A stretch of 64,000 nt of DNA. Source: CALGYY01 sp963678485 (GTDB taxonomy: Bacteria > Bacteroidota > Bacteroidia > Bacteroidales > CAIWKO01). Each line of letters begins with the position of its first letter. The stretch's first letter is position 1. The position numbers were made by a program, and so were the translations under genes. The notes beneath the pieces are model-generated. The model searched no databases, was not told the origin of the DNA, and saw nothing but the letters and a program-made list of their open reading frames with translations. The DNA lies in contig OY782882.1 in NCBI GenBank assembly GCA_963678485.1, forward strand, positions 3,286,001-3,350,000. Direction: 5' to 3'. This document shows positions 62,563 to 64,000 of the stretch, one piece after another.

Positions 62563-63462
62563 ATGAAAAAACTGTTTGCTTTGTTGATAGCCGCCATGAT
62601 GGTGGTTTTTTTATTCTCCTGTAAGGTTAACGAAGAAGCACAAATTAAGAAGGTTGCAAAGGATTATCTGATTTATCTCAACAGCGAGAACTATGAAGAG
62701 GCAATGAAGCTGAGTACTAAGGAAACGGGCGAAATACTTGAGGTTCTAAAATCCTTTGCCAGTATGGATGAGACTCCTCCTAAGCAAGCCAGCGAAATTC
62801 ATATTGAGATTCTTAGCTGCACGATACATAATGATTCTGCCAGTTGTCAGTATTTGAATGAGGGTAAGGAACAACAGATTAGCCTGGTAAAAATTAAATC
62901 AAAATGGCTGGTTGATATGAGTAAGGAATCCGGCCCTTCTGATCCACTCCAATTGGCAAGAGCCGACTCTATAGCTGCTGCTGAAGCTGCAGTGCAGGAC
63001 TCCATTGCTGCAGTGGAATATGCTCAACAACAAGTTGAAGACACAATTACCTATTTCGATTTTTGTATTGCAGATTTGGTTGATCAAAACGGTTCAGCCC
63101 TAATTACATTAAAGATAAACAATCGCACTACCTATAATATCAAGCATCTGTGGCTGAGCGTTTATTTTTCAGATAAGAGTGGAAAATTTATCGTCAAGAA
63201 AGATGTAATGTTTGATAATATTTCAAAGTACTATATTCCCGACGGAGATTCTGTTTCATATGGCAATTGGCAATCAGTTCAGTTTACTTTGGATAAGGTT
63301 ATTGCTGAAAATATTGGTGAGCTATACTTAAATCTTATTCGTGTTGAGGCCAAGACCGATACCGATGAAAACGCATTCTATGAGGAGGATATCTATTGGT
63401 TGTTGAAGGATTATACCAATTTTAAAAATTCAACTGGAAAAGATATTAAGATTACATTTTAA
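62563..63462 (+). CDS. Lipoprotein with DUF4878-like N-terminal domain
   Basis: 299 aa. Lipobox FSC in ALLIAAMMVVFLFSCK. Residues 25-125 look like a DUF4878/SnoaL-type domain (VAKDYLIYLNSENYEEAM, VKIKSKWLVDMS). An Ala/Asp/Ser-rich linker (DSIAAAEAAVQDSIAAVE) follows, then a beta-rich C-terminal half (FCIADLVDQNGSALITLKIN) to 299. Function unknown. Followed by a terminator. Confidence 0.65.
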   Translation: MKKLFALLIAAMMVVFLFSCKVNEEAQIKKVAKDYLIYLNSENYEEAMKLSTKETGEILEVLKSFASMDETPPKQASEIHIEILSCTIHNDSASCQYLNEGKEQQISLVKIKSKWLVDMSKESGPSDPLQLARADSIAAAEAAVQDSIAAVEYAQQQVEDTITYFDFCIADLVDQNGSALITLKINNRTTYNIKHLWLSVYFSDKSGKFIVKKDVMFDNISKYYIPDGDSVSYGNWQSVQFTLDKVIAENIGELYLNLIRVEAKTDTDENAFYEEDIYWLLKDYTNFKNSTGKDIKITF

Positions 63463-63484
63463 TTGATTAGTGTTATCGTTTATA

Positions 63485-63517
63485 AAAATGGCGGCAAATT
63501 GCCGCCATTTTTTTTAT
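63485..63517. terminator. Bidirectional terminator
   Basis: ATGGCGGC and GCCGCCAT with a five-base loop, A-tract on the left and T8 on the right. It lies between two convergent genes and could stop both. Confidence 0.85.
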
Positions 63518-63984
63518 TTCTTTGGGATGTTTGGACTGTTCTCCCTAATTAATTTTCTGCAATCATACCCAGGCCCTTCGTTGGTCATTGCCATAAACCA
63601 GCGACTTCGATGACTGGACATCATCAACGAACCGAAAATTTCTAAACCGCAATCAGGCATAATTTTGTTGCTTTCAGTTTCTTCCCAATCCCAGATTTCA
63701 ATAATGTCGGTCCATCGGGCAGCGCCAACCCCTTTATCGTTATCGTTTTTCATCGTGTTCCAAATTAGAAAACGCTTGGTGAGACAGATATCCGTATAAG
63801 TGATTTTCGTTCCGCCTAAGAATCCTTTTTTTGAATTAGTAGTCTCAAAGCATGCCAATACTTCACTTTCGAGATCACCCAATTTATATTCATTGGCGTA
63901 ATCTTTTATGCTTTGAATGAAAACAGCTTTAAAGTCCTCGTACCTGCATTCTGTGGTTATTCGTGTGTATTCACTTTTTTTCAT
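63514..63984 (-). CDS. Hypothetical protein
   Basis: 156 aa, complete within the window. No signal peptide. Sequence looks like a small alpha/beta protein with EIWDWEETESNKI and HRSRWFMAMTNEG. A resemblance to PH-domain-like or DUF-type bacterial proteins is possible but not shown. Its neighbour upstream lies outside the window. Confidence 0.45.
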   Translation of the reverse strand: MKKSEYTRITTECRYEDFKAVFIQSIKDYANEYKLGDLESEVLACFETTNSKKGFLGGTKITYTDICLTKRFLIWNTMKNDNDKGVGAARWTDIIEIWDWEETESNKIMPDCGLEIFGSLMMSSHRSRWFMAMTNEGPGYDCRKLIRENSPNIPKK

Positions 63985-64000
63985 GAGATAATGTTTTAAT

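Overview
The window is a Bacteroidota chromosome segment. The evidence is a ribosomal super-operon without tuf or adk and with map-infA-rpmJ after secY, zinc-free S14 and L36, an L17 with a charged tail, TAnnTTTG-type promoters, few Shine-Dalgarno sites, a type IX secretion (T9SS) cargo protein, and families typical of the phylum (WbqC-like, DUF4294, 7TM-HD, a TonB receptor with a C-terminal Phe). I cannot name the genus.

Layout. 1-2002 (minus): PcrA/UvrD helicase, cut by the window edge. 2174-20460 (plus): one str-S10-spc-alpha array of 33 genes, rpsL to rplQ, between a clear promoter and a terminator. It carries ribosomal proteins, EF-G, SecY, methionine aminopeptidase, IF-1 and RpoA. 20561-30866: ordinary housekeeping and cell-envelope genes, comprising a GT-C-like membrane protein, a fused LeuC-LeuD aconitase-family enzyme, a TrmH/RlmB methyltransferase, a secreted protein, WbqC-like, PgpH-like c-di-AMP phosphodiesterase, NlpC/P60 and DUF4294. 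30881-40969: polysaccharide genes, with an initiating sugar transferase coupled to a lipoprotein, a Gfo/Idh/MocA oxidoreductase, pcm, an AsnB-like amidotransferase, and a coupled GT4, flippase and methyltransferase set. 41125-41199: tRNA-His.

41949-46246 (minus) is the most interesting stretch. It is a tight five-gene operon: acyl carrier protein, SDR reductase, acyl-AMP ligase, NodB-like polysaccharide deacetylase and AAC(3)-like N-acyltransferase. Together they could make an ACP-bound acyl group, deacetylate an amino sugar and re-acylate it, a logic like that of the rhizobial Nod-factor genes but built from other families. Two related short elements with terminal inverted repeats and 8-bp target duplications (41282-41939 and 47147-47486, in opposite orientation) lie on either side. 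They look like non-autonomous transposons (MITEs) and were not recognisable from coding content.

46644-64000: TerB-like protein, thioredoxin-like secreted protein, TonB receptor with a small membrane protein, helix-hairpin-helix protein, lipoproteins, a C1 peptidase, a T9SS cargo, pyrBI, a cyclic-2,3-DPG-synthetase-like GTPase, argS and three uncharacterised genes. The intergenic gaps hold several families of simple repeats.
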